64,000 nucleotides of DNA, from NCBI GenBank assembly GCA_965214695.1, contig CBDCCF010000001.1, forward strand, positions 1 through 64,000. Direction: 5' to 3'. Source of the stretch: JAPOXR01 sp965214695 (lineage in GTDB: Bacteria > Pseudomonadota > Alphaproteobacteria > Rhodobacterales > Rhodobacteraceae). A model generated the notes under the pieces. The model searched no databases and had not been told where the DNA came from. It saw nothing but the letters and a program-made list of their open reading frames with translations. The translations under genes and the position numbers were made by a program. Shown here piece by piece: positions 16,605 to 24,649 of this stretch (positions within the stretch are counted from its first letter, which is position 1; each line of letters opens with the position of its first letter).

Positions 16605-16917
16605 CCAGGTGATTGTTGAGTTGTGGAATGGTTGCAAGTATCTCGGGTCTCGAATCGAAGCGGCATAATTCCGGTTCTAAATAGAGCAGGGTTGCGTTGA
16701 AAAAAAGAACCCGGAGGGAGACGTCAGTTCGCTTCTCTATGTTTGAAATCCGGATTGGATCATTTTCAGCTTCCTTCGCCTGCGTCTGCTGAGTCAGCGC
16801 CCGGGCCCGGCACAACTCGTGCAACGGCATTTCCGACAACAACTCCATTATTTTCTTGTCAATGCGGCGGTCGTAGTACTCAGATAACCGCCGGCGGCCT
16901 GTTGCCCGATTCAGCAA
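16605..16917 (-). pseudogene. Decayed HTH antitoxin-like regulator
   Basis: The frame on the minus strand reads RRIDKKIMELLSEMPLHEL, CRARALTQQTQAKEA, RISNIEKRTDVSLR. This pattern matches the common small XRE antitoxins of HigBA-type modules (LHELRRARALTQQTLAE..., ISKIEKRTDVYLSTLR), but with many substitutions and no recognisable continuation after about 100 residues. Its start overlaps the 3' end of the MFS gene by nearly 40 bases and no toxin gene is adjacent. It is best read as a decaying remnant. The DNA below it (16480-16550) is very AT-rich with ATATG motifs. The frame stays open to 16414, but that part looks random. Confidence 0.55.
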
Positions 16918-18262
16918 TGGCCCTACGCACGTCTACTCTACGCAGCAGAACAAGCCCAACGATAAAGAAGAGGATGATCGAAACGATGGCCGGCCGCAGG
17001 CTACCGGTTATCTGGTTGACCAGGCCGAAAGCCAGCGGACCCAGCCAGGAGGTTCCCCGCTCGCTGACCTCGTAGATGGAGAAGAATTCAGCCTCCTTGC
17101 CCGGCGGGATCATGTTGGCGAAGAGGCCGCGGCTGACCGCCTGCGTGCCCCCCATCACCAGGGCAATGCATCCTCCCAAAATCCAGAACTCCAGCAAGCG
17201 GCTCTCCCCTTGAAGACCCAGATAGGCGTAGATCACAACCACCGTCCAGACGGTCAGGCCTATGATCAGAGCCTTCTTCGCCCCGATATGGGTCGCTATT
17301 TTGCCGAAGAGAAGTGCGCCCCCAAAGGCAACGAACTGCATCATCAGGATGACCATGGTGAGCATGCTCTGCTCGATCGCCAGTCCTCCCTGAGCAAGCG
17401 GAGCAGCGGCAAAGACCGCTGCAACCGCAAAGACCGTCTGGATGCCATCGTTATACAGCAGGTAAGCGATCAGAAAACGGATGGTATGGGGATAGTTCGC
17501 GGTCTCTTTGTAGGTTGCCCACAGCTGTTTGAGGCCGGTTGACAGATAGGTCTCGCCAGCGGGCAGTGGCCGAGTTACGCCTCGCGAACTCAACATTTTC
17601 CAAGTGATGAAAGACCAGGCGAACCACCACAGTCCGCCCGAAAACAGGTTGATACGCACAGCCAGGCCGGTGTCGATGCCAATGGTGTCCCGCATCAGGT
17701 AGAAGACCAGATTGAGTGCCAGCAGGAGGCCGCCCCCCAGATAGCCCAGCGCCCAGCCCATCGACGAGACGCGGTCGCGGTCCTCCGGTTCGGCGATGTC
17801 GGGCAAGAAGGCATTGTAGAAGACGATCGCTGCGCCGAAGGAGAGATTGGCGACGATAAACAGCAGCCCGCCCAGCCACCAGGTCTCAGCCGTAACAAAG
17901 AACATGAACATTGTGGCGAACGAGCCGGCGACCGCAAAGATCTGCATCAATCTCTTGCGCAGATTGGAGTAGTCTGCAATGGCCCCAAGAACCGGCAGGA
18001 ACAGCACCTGCAGGATAACGGAGAAGGAGATGCAGTAGGGCAGAAAGGAGTCCGGCGCCACAGGGATGCCGAAGAAACGCGCCAGTTCATCGGGGCCGGC
18101 CGCGGCGCGGGCGAGGTTGGCGATGTACGGGCCGAGAAAGACGGTAGCGACCGTTGTCCCAAAGGCCGAGTTGGCCCAGTCATAGAAGTACCATCCGATT
18201 TGCTCGCGGCGGTTGCCTGGCCCTGATTTGGACGTCGAGTCAGCTGTCGATTCTTGGGGCAT
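16880..18262 (-). CDS. MFS transporter, UMF1/ATG22-like family
   Basis: A 460-residue membrane transporter with about twelve predicted helices. Near the N-terminus, REQIGWYFYDWANSAFGTTV is the signature of the UMF1 (ATG22-like) branch of the major facilitator superfamily. Further typical parts are IADYSNLRKR after helix 2-3, DIAEPEDRDRVSSMGWALGYLGGG, and SRGLFANMIPPGKEAEFFSIYEVSERG in the second half. Fungal Atg22 exports amino acids from vacuoles, but bacterial substrates are not established and none can be inferred here. It is a stand-alone gene; its stop lies inside the neighbouring decayed HTH ORF. Confidence 0.92.
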   Translation of the reverse strand: MPQESTADSTSKSGPGNRREQIGWYFYDWANSAFGTTVATVFLGPYIANLARAAAGPDELARFFGIPVAPDSFLPYCISFSVILQVLFLPVLGAIADYSNLRKRLMQIFAVAGSFATMFMFFVTAETWWLGGLLFIVANLSFGAAIVFYNAFLPDIAEPEDRDRVSSMGWALGYLGGGLLLALNLVFYLMRDTIGIDTGLAVRINLFSGGLWWFAWSFITWKMLSSRGVTRPLPAGETYLSTGLKQLWATYKETANYPHTIRFLIAYLLYNDGIQTVFAVAAVFAAAPLAQGGLAIEQSMLTMVILMMQFVAFGGALLFGKIATHIGAKKALIIGLTVWTVVVIYAYLGLQGESRLLEFWILGGCIALVMGGTQAVSRGLFANMIPPGKEAEFFSIYEVSERGTSWLGPLAFGLVNQITGSLRPAIVSIILFFIVGLVLLRRVDVRRAIAESGNRPPAVI

Positions 18263-18357
18263 CGTGCGCTCCTGGTCGTGGCGTGATCAAAGAATGAAGG
18301 AATGAGGCTGCTTGGTGTACAGGTGCGCCGGACGGCGTTAATCTCATTCTTTCTTCT

Positions 18358-18726
18358 TTATTGGGGAGTCACTCTAAAGTAGGTCATGCTGGCTACAGGA
18401 GCGTTGTTTACAATCACATCTCTCATGAATCCCCAGAAATCTTCATGCTCCATAAGTGTCACCCATACCAGAATACCGAATAACAACCTGGATGCATCAA
18501 AATCACGATCGCAAGCATCTTCATAGATAAATTGAAACGGCGTCCCAGTCCAATCTGATCCAGGAATCCAGCCTGCGACCGCAACTTCATCCCCCTCCAT
18601 ACGCCGATGGATTTCCTCTTGAATTGCTTGGAGTTGTTGCGGAGACAGACGAGAAATTCGCGCGTTATAGAAATCCGCATGTGGGATGCGAGAAACTTCC
18701 CTTTGTTTATCAATATCCCATAGCAT
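18358..18726 (-). CDS. Conserved hypothetical protein (122 aa)
   Basis: A 122-residue soluble protein without signal peptide or membrane segment. It contains RLSPQQLQAIQEEIHRRM, then WIPGSDWTGTPFQFIYEDAC and FGILVWVTLMEHEDFWGFMR, ending MTYFRV. The WxPGSDWTGTP core followed by a hydrophobic helix and a C-terminal MTYFRV looks like a conserved small family, but I cannot give it a function. The gene is less GC-rich than its neighbours, suggesting acquisition. It is preceded on the minus strand by CTTAAAGGAACGAAT, a fair ribosome site for the ATG at 18726. Confidence 0.7.
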   Translation of the reverse strand: MLWDIDKQREVSRIPHADFYNARISRLSPQQLQAIQEEIHRRMEGDEVAVAGWIPGSDWTGTPFQFIYEDACDRDFDASRLLFGILVWVTLMEHEDFWGFMRDVIVNNAPVASMTYFRVTPQ

Positions 18727-18862
18727 ATTCGTTCCTTTAAGGGCCAGATGTAAGTTCAGATTGATGCCAAGTGTTTTCGTACTCCGGGTCGAATTAGAAT
18801 TCAGGCCATAGCCGTGTTACGAGTTGATGGGGATGAGCATAGATTCGTCCATCGTTCATTGC

Positions 18863-19175
18863 TCACGGCTCGAGAGCGAAGGTTGTGTTCAGCATGATCG
18901 CTATTTCAACTTTCGACGGAGAGTTGACCAGAGATCCTGCGCTGGACGGTAAACCATTTTCGAAAACTGCAATGACACGACCGAGCGACATCTCCAGCAG
19001 ATCTGCCATCCGTGTCGCGCGCTGGCGCGCGTCGTCGAGGGCGGCTTTCATTGCCTCCTGTCCCAGCGTTGCGCAGTCCTCGACCAGGAAGGCGATGCTT
19101 GCCTCCTAGATGACTGGACCGCGTCGCACTTTCATTTCATCCAGGAGCGCCTGCAACAGCGAGTTGTGTCTGCGG
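18863..19175 (-). pseudogene. SIMPL-domain (DUF541) gene fragment with in-frame stop
   Basis: Read on the minus strand, LLQALLDEMKVRRGPVI-stop-EASIAFLVEDCATLGQEA, then KAALDDARQRATRMADLLEM and VEIAIMLNTTFALEP align with the C-terminal half of the intact SIMPL protein at 40239-40991. A TAG at 19106-19108 interrupts the frame. About 25 residues are missing before the last block, and nothing upstream resembles the N-terminal half. It is a decayed paralogue. Confidence 0.75.
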
Positions 19176-19408
19176 TTGCCGCCCCGCTCTAAGCGGATGA
19201 GACAAGAGATGGCGAACCGAAAGGGGAGTAGAGGTCCTTCATGGATGGATGGGCTTGGGTGGTGATGCTTCCCGTCCTTATGGGGAAATAACGATGCAGT
19301 TGTTAAGACCAATCCTTTGCCGTTCCACCAGGGTTAGAATTCGCATTCGATTGGACAAAACCTCCAGGTACACGCTCGGGATACGCACAGCAGGCTGGCC
19401 GGGAGGAA

Positions 19409-20398
19409 TCACCTGGAAAGATTCACTATTTCTATCTCTACATCACTGTAGAGAACAAGGCTGAGGGACAGATAAATCGTTCCCGAACGGATTTCTGACC
19501 GATAGAGATCAAACCCTGCTAGAAACATGAATATATCTGGAATGTCAGGGTACTCTGGGTCGTGAACCAAAATTCCAAATTTATAAATTCCTGGGCTGGA
19601 GAACACTCTGTCAGTAACAGAGATCGCTTGCTCGAGAGAAACCCCCGATGCAGGGGTTATTTCTGTCAATACTGTAATTCGATCTCCTGCGAACAGAAAC
19701 AGTAGATTATCTTCCCAAGAAAAGTCACAGTGATTATCTGCGATAACGTCAGAAGTTAGATGTATCTCCTTTATGATGCCAAGAGAAGCAAGATCAATTG
19801 CTGGTGTGCTTGCGGCACCTACAACTAGTCCTCCCGGAGGGAAGACAATCAACTTGCCTCCAATACAGTGGAGGGAATCAACTGCCGAAGTCGCTCGTGG
19901 CGTATGAGTAGGGCGGGGGCGAGGTGTCGAAGTGGGTTGAGTGGCTAATCGCACATGCTCCGCGTTGGTTGGGGACACCAACTGGCCAAAGACCCACCCA
20001 GCCTGGCCATTGTAGTTGATTTCCCACCAGTCGCCGGCATGATTCTTGCCAGTAATGGGGTATTGTTGGCCGGGGGAAGCCGTGCCAATGATCGGAAAGT
20101 TGGTGCCTGGGCCTTGCCGCACGTTCATGTCATTGTTAATCTTTACCATTGGTCTGGGTGTCGGCGTCGCTGTAGGAGGGATGGGCGTCGACGGAACTGG
20201 CGTGTCGGTTGGCGGCACCTGGATTTGCGTGTCTGATTCGCCCGTGGTTTCAGAAACTGTCGAGCCGGCCGGCGTGGAGGTAAAGGTCGGTACCGGCGTG
20301 TTGGTGGACCGGGGTGGTTCGACTGACGCATTTCGTGGGCCACATGCGGAAAATAGCAGGACTACAAGCAAAAAAGTCAACGACGGTAGCAAACGCAT
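19409..20398 (-). CDS. Lipoprotein with bacterial SH3 domain
   Basis: A 329-residue exported protein. The start at 20398 (MRLLPSLTFLL) is chosen because AAAGGGA precedes it and a lipobox follows at once (LLFSAC, lipid-modified Cys near residue 19). A long Thr/Pro-rich linker leads to an SH3b domain (about 95-165) with NVRQGPGTNFPIIGTA and WWEINYNGQAGWVFGQLV, followed by a second Pro-rich linker. The C-terminal domain is of unknown type (IGGKLIVFPPGGLVVGAAS onward). SH3b domains bind peptidoglycan or proteins at the cell surface. The frame continues upstream of the start, but that DNA is a methyltransferase relic. Confidence 0.8.
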   Translation of the reverse strand: MRLLPSLTFLLVVLLFSACGPRNASVEPPRSTNTPVPTFTSTPAGSTVSETTGESDTQIQVPPTDTPVPSTPIPPTATPTPRPMVKINNDMNVRQGPGTNFPIIGTASPGQQYPITGKNHAGDWWEINYNGQAGWVFGQLVSPTNAEHVRLATQPTSTPRPRPTHTPRATSAVDSLHCIGGKLIVFPPGGLVVGAASTPAIDLASLGIIKEIHLTSDVIADNHCDFSWEDNLLFLFAGDRITVLTEITPASGVSLEQAISVTDRVFSSPGIYKFGILVHDPEYPDIPDIFMFLAGFDLYRSEIRSGTIYLSLSLVLYSDVEIEIVNLSR

Positions 20399-20499
20399 TG
20401 TATGAGTCCCTTTGTTCATACGACGATGTGCTGACATACGCTGAACGAGTCGGGTAAACGCGCACGTGAACAGCGGGCTAGCCGAATAGATTCTCGCAA

Positions 20500-20640
20500 A
20501 ATAATTCAAGTGCGCTAGCAGCATCCATGTGTCTTTGAACGCTGCGGCTGCGTCCTCACTGTCGATGGGGGCAGCGTAGTTGCGGTTCGAGTTGAACGGC
20601 GGGTCGGGGTAGATACTGACTTCTGGTTTGTCGCTCATTG
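20500..20640 (-). pseudogene. Adenine methyltransferase (Mod-type) remnant
   Basis: The frame upstream of the SH3 lipoprotein encodes IYPDPPFNSNRNYAAPI then AAAFKDTW. This closely resembles the catalytic region of site-specific adenine methyltransferases of the type III Mod kind (YIDPPFNSNRNYNAPIG...AFKDTW), including the DPPF motif. Only about 40 residues are left; flanking residues match nothing. The fragment is fused in frame ahead of the lipoprotein gene by chance. Confidence 0.65.
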
Positions 20641-20779
20641 TTTGCCTCTTCAGGGGAAGTCCTGGCTGTCCTCTGTTCCACGGGGTCGGGACATCGTTCA
20701 AACCTGACGATTCTTTACCCGGGTAGACGCGAACGCGCACAGAGGACTAGCCTGGGGGAGGAAGAAGAACAGGTTATGT

Positions 20780-21010
20780 CTGTGTAGAGTGGTATTCTTC
20801 GAAACGTTTCCTGCGGGCTGCGAGCGCCTCAGCCTTATAGAGCCACCAACCGGCTGTTCGGAGCGTATGCGTTGCCGTGTGCCGCCGCTGTTTCTTGACC
20901 ATCGTTCTTCCCTTTCACAAGCTTGGCCGTTCGCTCCATGGATACACCTTCGCTTGTGGTCCAGTTTTTTGGCCCAAGCTCAAACCACTCCCTCTTTCGT
21001 CTGAATCCGG
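20780..21010 (-). mobile_element. IS relic 1 (5' end of an IS3-like element)
   Basis: On the minus strand this segment shares with 21515-21665 the run around TTGGGCCAAAAAACTGGACC through GAACGGCCAAGCTTGTG to GGGAAGAACGATGGTCAAGA. A short frame MVKKQRRHTATHTLRT follows, then loses similarity. It looks like the leader and first codons of a transposase gene, with the rest lost. Confidence 0.5.
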
Positions 21011-21108
21011 CTGTCTATCGCGGTACAGTCCTGCAAGTACCTTTGTTGGCAAACCGTTCAGGCCGATAGTACTCCCCGCGCTAAGTTGTCTCCTGAAACC
21101 AGGTCATT

Positions 21109-21405
21109 TCAGTCAGGAGTCACACCTTCGTCGCTTAACAAGCCGGAAGCGACCTCCCGTCCGGCGGGGGTGAGCCTATGTAAGCCGGGACTCTTGGTAG
21201 AAGGATAGCGGACCTTTTCAAGGTGCCCAGCTTCGGCAAGGTGGGCTCTATACTTGGAAAGCTGGAAGTGTAGTTTGTTCCAGTCTTCATCCCAATTGAT
21301 CTGGTCGGCAATGAAGTTGGTGATCGAGACATTGTCTGCCTCGCCATCGAAGGTCTCGTAGGCGACGAGCAGGGTTCTTCTCCAGGTCAGCATCCTTTCT
21401 GTCAT
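21109..21405 (-). CDS. Small winged-helix-like hypothetical protein
   Basis: About 98 residues from the ATG at 21405 (MTERMLTWRRTLLVAYETF). The composition fits a small alpha/beta protein. The second half, KLHFQLSKYRAHLAEAGHLEKVRYP then GLHRLTPAGREVASGLL, reads like a winged helix of the kind that follows a YxA-type recognition helix in phage and plasmid regulators. The longer frame upstream (to 21471) overlaps the IS relic and is not used. It belongs to a run of small minus-strand genes at 21.1-22.4 kb. No firm family. Confidence 0.6.
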   Translation of the reverse strand: MTERMLTWRRTLLVAYETFDGEADNVSITNFIADQINWDEDWNKLHFQLSKYRAHLAEAGHLEKVRYPSTKSPGLHRLTPAGREVASGLLSDEGVTPD

Positions 21406-21424
21406 TTCCTGCCTACCCCCGGTC

Positions 21425-21670
21425 TTATGTCTTATGGTGAACCCAAATCTTGGGTCGCCCGATCTGTTCATAGAGTTCCGCTTCCTGCGCCTCCGGCGCA
21501 GCCCGGAACTTACAGGCTGCCATGCGCCGCCACCGTTTCTTGACCGTCGTTCTTCCCTTCCACAAGCTCGGCAGTTCGCTCCATTGATACACGTTAGCCT
21601 GTGGTCCAGTTTTTTGGCCCAAGCTCAAACCACTGCCTCTTTCGTCTAAATCCGGCTGTTTATTCGTCAT
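21425..21670 (-). pseudogene. IS relic 2: fused remnant of an IS3-type orfA
   Basis: An 81-codon frame: leader-like GLSLGQKTGPQANVYQW, then VKKRWRRMAACKFRA, then EAQEAELYEQIGRPKIW. The last part matches the C-terminal end of IS3 family OrfA proteins (EAELYEQIGRLKxELxWL). The original start codon has become ACG where relic 1 has ATG. The middle of OrfA is deleted. Its first codons overlap the stop of the gene at 21660-22031. Confidence 0.6.
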
Positions 21671-22031
21671 CCTCCCAAACGAAAGGAAGCTGAGCCGCGT
21701 CGCGTCGTTGACGCTGCTGGCGACGGGCGGTCCGCCTGGAGCCGTCACTCCTGCTGCGGCTGTCATGGTAGCGCTTGTATCCTTCCAGGAACCCTGTCTC
21801 CCGACCTATCTCATATCCTCTGTCAAACGCTACGGTTTCTTTTTCCAACCGTCCAGCATCGTATCCTCGGGCATAGGCCTCCTTCCTCTCCTGTTCGTTT
21901 TTCCGAACGAACGCTTCATCTCCTTGAGCAAGGAGTTCCTCTCTTCCCTTTATGCGCCCTTCCTCAAACCCTACTTGCTTCCCGTCCTCATATCCTCGGG
22001 CGTACTCCGGGTGCCTCGTCTTTTTCATCAT
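21660..22031 (-). CDS. Hypothetical protein with repeated YxRGYxxG motifs
   Basis: A 123-residue hydrophilic, highly charged protein. Three similar segments, YARGYEDGKQVGFEEGR, AYARGYDAGRLE and AFDRGYEIGRETGFLEGY, share an aromatic-x-R-G-Y-x-x-G pattern. The tail is Arg/Gln-rich and ends in acidic LPFVWEDDE. Such G-x-x-x-G-rich helical repeats occur in small phage- or plasmid-encoded proteins, but I cannot name the family. The ATG at 22031 lies 22 bases after the stop of the small ORF at 22054, so the three small genes here look like one operon. Confidence 0.65.
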   Translation of the reverse strand: MMKKTRHPEYARGYEDGKQVGFEEGRIKGREELLAQGDEAFVRKNEQERKEAYARGYDAGRLEKETVAFDRGYEIGRETGFLEGYKRYHDSRSRSDGSRRTARRQQRQRRDAAQLPFVWEDDE

Positions 22032-22053
22032 ACGTCTGCCCTATACAAGGATA

Positions 22054-22176
22054 TCACCCGCCTTGCGCGTAGAATCCAGCCATCGCCGACTGGGTGGCGG
22101 AGTTGACGTCGGCGCCGACCACTGCCGCGCAGCGCATACGGGCTCCGTAAATGCTCATGCCCTGGCCCTTGGTCAT
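22054..22176 (-). CDS. Very small ORF (40 aa), translationally coupled
   Basis: The ATG at 22174-22176 overlaps the TGA of the preceding gene (ATGA). The product is 40 residues, MTKGQGMSIYGARMRCAAVV to the end FYAQGG, with no membrane or DNA-binding signature. The overlap and the position in a tight run of small minus-strand genes are the main support. Function unknown. Confidence 0.4.
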   Translation of the reverse strand: MTKGQGMSIYGARMRCAAVVGADVNSATQSAMAGFYAQGG

Positions 22177-22379
22177 TCCTTCGTGCAATGCGCGGGCAGG
22201 GGATGGGTGCGAAGGACGGTGGGTTGACCGTCGGGGCGTTTGAGCATGCGGCGATCGGCATGGCAGTGGATGCAGATCTCGAGCCATTCGATGTTGTTTT
22301 CTTCGTTGATGCGCTCGGTGAACTGTATTTTCTGCCAGGTGTGGCCGTCGCGCGCCTGATCCGGCTTTCTTTTTGTCAT
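22173..22379 (-). CDS. Small hypothetical protein with Cys/His cluster
   Basis: A 68-residue protein beginning MTKRKPDQARDGHTWQKIQF. It contains EWLEICIHCHADRRMLKRPDG, whose C-x-x-C-x-H spacing could hold a metal, and a C-terminal PAHCTKE giving a further His and Cys. Small zinc-ribbon proteins like this are common in phages and plasmids. It begins the three-gene run (22379 to 21660). Roughly 265 bases upstream (22380-22644) contain no gene I can see. Confidence 0.6.
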   Translation of the reverse strand: MTKRKPDQARDGHTWQKIQFTERINEENNIEWLEICIHCHADRRMLKRPDGQPTVLRTHPLPAHCTKE

Positions 22380-22644
22380 GGCGCTATCTGATTCCTATCT
22401 CAATGCGTTTCTTTCCTGTCCAATCTCCCTCTACACCGGGAATGGACCTAAGCAGAGCTAGGAGGTTATGAACACCGCGGGTTGAATATCTCAAAGCTCC
22501 ACTACTGTCTCATTCCGCTATGCCGCGCCAGCGGGCGTAAATCACCTCTTAACCGGGGCACCCCGATCAGGTTCTGGATACACGTTTACGGCGCATAAAG
22601 ACTGAATTGATCTCTCGCTGCCACACATTTCCCCTTAGTGCGGC

Positions 22645-23559
22645 TCAGGTTCCGTCTTTGCGCCGTCGTCTTATCCAAAGCCGCACCAGCCAGATCAGGG
22701 CCGCCAGCGGTATCAGAAAGACAAGAAGAAGCGGCGCCAGGTAGAGGAGTGCCCAGATCAACGCGGTCAGCAACCCCTGCAGCGTTGCCACCAGTGCCCG
22801 CAACGCGTTCCGCACCGGCCCACTTGCGCTCCACGGCTCCTCCACGATTGGCCGGTAAACGCTGTCGGGGATCAGTTCAACTCTGACGGTCGAGAATTCG
22901 ATCCTGTTATCGAGCAGATTCTTGCGTCCTTGCAGCGTCTCAATCTCTTCCCGGATCTGCGTCAAGCTGCGGTGGACGGCCAAAATATCCTCTACCTTGG
23001 CATTCGGCTTTTCCCTCACCTCCGTCAGCAGGGCCAGCAACTCGGTCTCGGTGGCGTGCAGATTGCGGCGACGCGCATCCAAGTCACTGTACTGGTCGGT
23101 TACATCCTGCCGATTTATGTTCAGATGGTTTACATCGGTAGCCAGCGCCTGCATCTGGTCCAGTGCTTCGTTCAAGCTGCCAGACGGCACACGCAGCGTC
23201 ATTGCGCCGTGCAGGGCTTCCGCTTCGTTGTACATGGCTTGGGAGAGATCGACATCGGCCATATATCCGCCCAGATCCGAGGTGATCTGCTCGATGCCGG
23301 CCAACGCGGTCTCGGTGTTGGCCACAACGAGCGAAATGTTGGCGTTGGCGATAGTCTGGCGCGTCTCCGCCTCGCTGTCAGCCGCGCGCTGCTCTGTGTC
23401 CGCATCTTCGTACTCGATCGCGGGAGCGCTCTCCGGCACCGAGTCAGATAAGACCATGTCGGAGGTCGCAGTGGCGCAGGCCGCGCAGGTCCACGCAAGG
23501 AGAATCAGCCATACCGGAACGGTTCGTCGAATTCGACCCACCGAGCACGCTCCTTCCAA
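22645..23559 (-). CDS. DUF4349 lipoprotein
   Basis: A 304-residue envelope protein. The N-terminus is a lipoprotein signal (VWLILLAWTCAACATA). Residues about 65-245 are the DUF4349 domain: NISLVVANTETALAGIEQI, GGYMADVDLSQ, MTLRVPSGSLNEAL, NRQDVTDQYSDLDARRRNL. A coiled coil follows (LTEVREKPNAKVEDILAVHRSLTQI) and FSTVRVELIP. The C-terminus is a transmembrane segment with a basic tail (RLWIRRRRKDGT). The family is widespread in Firmicutes and Chloroflexota; function is not established. The end-on membrane helix fits the family pattern. It starts with ATG at 23559. Confidence 0.9.
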   Translation of the reverse strand: MEGACSVGRIRRTVPVWLILLAWTCAACATATSDMVLSDSVPESAPAIEYEDADTEQRAADSEAETRQTIANANISLVVANTETALAGIEQITSDLGGYMADVDLSQAMYNEAEALHGAMTLRVPSGSLNEALDQMQALATDVNHLNINRQDVTDQYSDLDARRRNLHATETELLALLTEVREKPNAKVEDILAVHRSLTQIREEIETLQGRKNLLDNRIEFSTVRVELIPDSVYRPIVEEPWSASGPVRNALRALVATLQGLLTALIWALLYLAPLLLVFLIPLAALIWLVRLWIRRRRKDGT

Positions 23560-23580
23560 CTCATATGCCCGTTTCTTCAG

Positions 23581-23772
23581 CTAAAAGGCTATCTCGGATA
23601 CAACGTATGAAGTTCCTTCCCGGGTGAGAAATGTAATCGCCGTTTCAACTGGCTCAACAGGACAGCTTAAGTCCATGCAGCGTTTGATTTGGACAGCCGT
23701 CGCCGTCAACGCCATTGTTGGAACTGCCAAATCTTTCATCATCGTCTTGAATCGATTGTGCCTCGCCGCCAT
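23581..23772 (-). CDS. Doubtful small ORF
   Basis: A 63-codon frame with several internal Met codons and the end CPVEPVETAITFLTREGTSY. There is no domain, no good ribosome site, and the same bases can be read in other frames. Listed because it fills a gap just upstream of the DUF4349 gene on the same strand; it may equally be non-coding. Confidence 0.25.
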   Translation of the reverse strand: MAARHNRFKTMMKDLAVPTMALTATAVQIKRCMDLSCPVEPVETAITFLTREGTSYVVSEIAF

Positions 23773-23824
23773 GGGGAAGGGACGGCGAGTACACGCTTGC
23801 GGGCACAGGGGGTTGGCCGGGGGT

Positions 23825-24049
23825 TCAGGAGCCGATCCAGTCCATGAACGAAATATACGAAATCGAACTGAACAGGAGAGTCGTAACGAACCAAATCCAT
23901 GTGAAGGTGCGTGATGTCTCGAGTTCTTCCCTCAGCCCTTTGATTTCGTTCTGCAGGAGCAGGTTTTTGCGTTGCAGCCGGTCGCTCTCTATCTTGAAGA
24001 GTTTTGCGTTCGCTGGATGCTGTTGCGTCAGTTCATCAATGTCGTGCAT
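23825..24049 (-). CDS. Small coiled-coil membrane protein
   Basis: About 74 residues from the ATG at 24049 (MHDIDELTQQHPANAKLFKI). A heptad-rich helix (IESDRLQRKNLLLQNEIKGLREELE) is followed by a single transmembrane segment (WIWFVTTLLFSSISYISF). AAGGA lies nine bases before this start, while the longer frame to 24127 adds a Gly/Pro-rich piece. A C-tail-anchored coiled-coil architecture; function unknown. Confidence 0.6.
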   Translation of the reverse strand: MHDIDELTQQHPANAKLFKIESDRLQRKNLLLQNEIKGLREELETSRTFTWIWFVTTLLFSSISYISFMDWIGS

Positions 24050-24640
24050 CTTCGAATCCTTCGTCCAGGCACCGCCCGTTCCTCCAGGAAAATTTTGTCC
24101 ATTTCCCGGGTGACCTCGTGAGCACATGGGAGCTAGCCGGTGTTAGGTTCAGTCACAGGTTGAACTTTTTGGCGTCGCATCGTCCTTGCATAATTCTTGC
24201 AACGGCGACTCGCTAGCGGACGTTGGCGTTGATGACGGCGGCTACAAAGAAGATGACTATAATGATAGTGATGGCGGACCTAGCGGTGGATGTTTACGAT
24301 TAAGGTAATGGCGCCAACGACGGGATAGAATAAGGCATCATTAAATTATACATCAGGCGCATGACATCGGCGTGTCATTTTGAGCAACCTCTGTATCAAG
24401 GTTGTGTCAATATTTCTATGCCTGGTGGAATGGGGTTATTTGGACCATGCTCGCGCTGGACAGGGCTTGCAGCCGGTCACTGCGAAAGGGTGGGGCGCGG
24501 TGGTCATTGTGCCGGATCTGGCACGTCCTATCAAGCAGAATAGAGAAATCAAGACCGGCTAGCAGCAGAACGGCACCGGCGCGCAGCGCCCATGCCCATT
24601 ACTTTACATGCCTGGCCGCATCTTCCTCTGCAGCTCAGTA
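24050..24640. other. Intergenic region, nothing firm
   Basis: No convincing gene. On the minus strand near 24230-24350 two short hydrophobic stretches (FYPVVGAITLIVNI and AITIIIVIFFVAAVI) appear in different frames, perhaps the remains of a tiny membrane protein. The remainder has no recognisable feature. Confidence 0.45.
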
Positions 24641-24649
24641 CCAGTCTAC

